From: JAKACA01 sp050008715
GTDB taxonomy: Bacteria > Actinomycetota > Acidimicrobiia > Acidimicrobiales > Bog-793
Length of the DNA stretch: 64,000 nt
NCBI GenBank assembly: GCA_050008715.1
Contig: JBEKMC010000001.1
Coordinates: 25,532-89,531 of the forward strand
Reading direction: 5' to 3'
Part shown: positions 62,993 through 64,000 of the stretch, one piece after another
Position numbering within the stretch: the stretch's first letter is position 1
How the letters are laid out: each line of letters begins with the position of its first letter
Program-made: the position numbers and the translations under genes
The notes under the pieces: generated by a model
Told to the model about the DNA's origin: nothing
Databases searched by the model: none
What the model saw: the letters and a program-made list of their open reading frames with translations, nothing else

Positions 62993-63726
62993 TCGTCGCT
63001 GAGCAGCTCGACGTCTCGATAGCCGAGCCCGGTCAGAACTGGCTCGAGCATCGCGGCTTCGTCGCCGCCGAGCTCCAGCAACAATGAGCCACCGGCGCGC
63101 AGCAGTGGCACAGCCTCGGCGGCGGCGCAAACGAGGAAAGTCGTGCCATCCGCACCGCCGTCGAGCGCTCCACGGGGCTCGTACGTGGTGACGTCCCGTG
63201 GCAACAAACGGAGCTCGTCCGTCGGCACGTACGGCACCACGGCCGTCACGACGTCGACTACTCCGCTGAGCGCGGCCGGCAGGTTGGCGGACATGTCGCC
63301 TTCGTAGACCTCGACACCGTTGGCCCTCGCGCAGGCGACCGCCAACGGATCGTTCTCGGTCGCCACGATGCTGGCCGAGGAGTGTCGGCACTGGAGCACG
63401 ACTGCGATGGCGCCCGAGCCGGTACAGAAGTCGACGGCGATTCCCGTGTTCGGGAGCCTCTTCGCCGCCTCGAGTGCTAACGGCTCGGTCTGCCATCGCG
63501 GCACGTAGACGCCGGGGTGAACGAGCACCTTCTCGCCGCAGAATCGGACGGAGCCAACCAGCCAAGCAAGCGGCTCACCTTGGCATCGTCGACCCACGAG
63601 CTGCCGCAGTCGCCCGGGATCGCCGGCAGCGGCCTCGACGAGCTCGACTGCCTCCTCCTCGGCGGCGACGCACCCGGCGCGGCGGAGCACAGCGGCGGTT
63701 CGGCCGATCTCCGTGGGAATGTCCAC
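62956..63726 (-). CDS. PrmC/HemK-related methyltransferase with altered catalytic motif (256 aa)
   Basis: Class I SAM methyltransferase related to protein-glutamine N5-methyltransferases. The N-terminal helical domain is followed by VDFCTGSGAIAVVL (motif I) and then YEPRGALDGGADG, typical of the PrmC-related group. The catalytic NPPY is replaced by VVPY, so the Asn that binds the target glutamine amide is missing. Glutamine methylation is therefore doubtful. The C-terminus has a run of five Asp. The start is GTG 63726. It is convergent with hutI. The end of this gene is duplicated downstream. Confidence 0.85.
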   Translation of the reverse strand: MDIPTEIGRTAAVLRRAGCVAAEEEAVELVEAAAGDPGRLRQLVGRRCQGEPLAWLVGSVRFCGEKVLVHPGVYVPRWQTEPLALEAAKRLPNTGIAVDFCTGSGAIAVVLQCRHSSASIVATENDPLAVACARANGVEVYEGDMSANLPAALSGVVDVVTAVVPYVPTDELRLLPRDVTTYEPRGALDGGADGTTFLVCAAAEAVPLLRAGGSLLLELGGDEAAMLEPVLTGLGYRDVELLSDDDDDVRALICRH

Positions 63727-64000
63727 GATTATTTACTACTCCGTTCGATGGCGTTTGACGGTCAGAGTCGGGCACTACCGGGTCGAGGTTGGTGATGACC
63801 CAGGTGGCGCCACGGGCCCCGGGGCGACCTGCCGGCGCGCACCCCCCTGCTATCATTGCGAACGTACGTTCCCTTAGTTGCCGGTCATGTGTCGGCGGAT
63901 GCTCGGCTGCGGTTGTCGAGGCCGGTGCCAGGCGAACTCGGCTGCGTATGTCTCGCGCGGTGATCTGCGCCTTTTCGTGACGTTGTCGTGGGTGGTGCCC
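63727..64000. other. Upstream region of a gene beyond the right edge
   Basis: This 274-bp stretch contains a TATCAT -10-like element (63851-63856) followed by a SOS-type palindrome. An open frame starts at ATG 63887 and runs to the window edge, but its Cys/Arg-rich beginning resembles no family I know. I do not call it a gene with confidence. Confidence 0.4.
63860..63871. promoter_or_regulatory. Probable LexA (SOS) box
   Basis: GAACGTACGTTC is a perfect 12-bp palindrome fitting the Gram-positive/actinobacterial LexA consensus GAAC-N4-GTTC. It lies 3 bp after TATCAT, so a bound repressor would block a rightward promoter. The controlled gene would be outside the window to the right. Confidence 0.6.

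Overview
This 64 kb window looks like chromosomal DNA from a very GC-rich actinobacterium. The evidence is a BldD-type regulator, a KstR-like TetR regulator, a 3Fe-4S ferredoxin, split transhydrogenase genes, and the order rpsT/lepA-hrcA-dnaJ-rsmE ... phoH-ybeY-corC-era, which is typical of Actinobacteria. A member of class Acidimicrobiia is my best guess, but that is an inference from protein character only. Genes are packed tightly, with many 1-4 bp ATGA/GTGA overlaps and frequent GTG starts. I see no rRNA, tRNA, transposase, CRISPR array or prophage.

Layout. 1-6.4 kb: the 5' part of gltX, then an acyl-CoA catabolic cluster. It holds a 3Fe-4S ferredoxin, two SCP2/Ltp-like thiolases, a protein with two fused DUF35 domains, a divergent acyl-CoA dehydrogenase and a KstR-like TetR regulator. 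KstR-type palindromes lie in the divergent promoter and at the regulator's own start. 6.4-10.9 kb: a Nudix hydrolase, an acyl-CoA mutase large subunit with isobutyryl-CoA mutase specificity residues, a VOC protein and a GAF-GAF-GGDEF protein. 11-16.4 kb: pntAA-pntAB-pntB, a YacL-like PIN/TRAM protein and a GH18-like hydrolase. 16.5-21.9 kb: one giant kinase-ATPase-TPR-GAF-GAF-GGDEF protein. 21.9-34.9 kb: a double-GNAT gene, then the housekeeping block rpsT, lepA, hrcA, dnaJ, rsmE, a bldD-like gene, hemW, a small HTH gene, a HIT gene, phoH, ybeY, corC and era.

34.9-42 kb: a Rieske-fusion protein with its own palindromic operator, a DinG-type helicase, a GT-C-like membrane protein and a D12-class adenine methylase. 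The methylase is the last gene of an addB-addA-methylase operon (40.9-48.7 kb). 48.7-53.4 kb: two ABC ATPases and an FtsX-like permease. 53.4-56.5 kb: an OatA-like acyltransferase divergent from a SAM methyltransferase. 56.6-62.7 kb: a histidine-degradation run ftcD-hutH-hutU-hutI. 62.9-63.7 kb: a PrmC-related methyltransferase. The right edge carries a SOS-type palindrome facing a gene outside the window.

Three themes link the genes. First, the left cluster appears to be a self-controlled KstR-like regulon for an isoprenoid- or steroid-like acyl-CoA. Second, two GGDEF proteins and a BldD homologue with the c-di-GMP signature suggest a c-di-GMP circuit. Third, short in-phase tandem repeats (15 or 18 bp) recur at gene ends, N-termini and linkers. 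At two of these sites the downstream gene (GNAT and hemW) has no ATG, GTG or TTG start in its reading frame.
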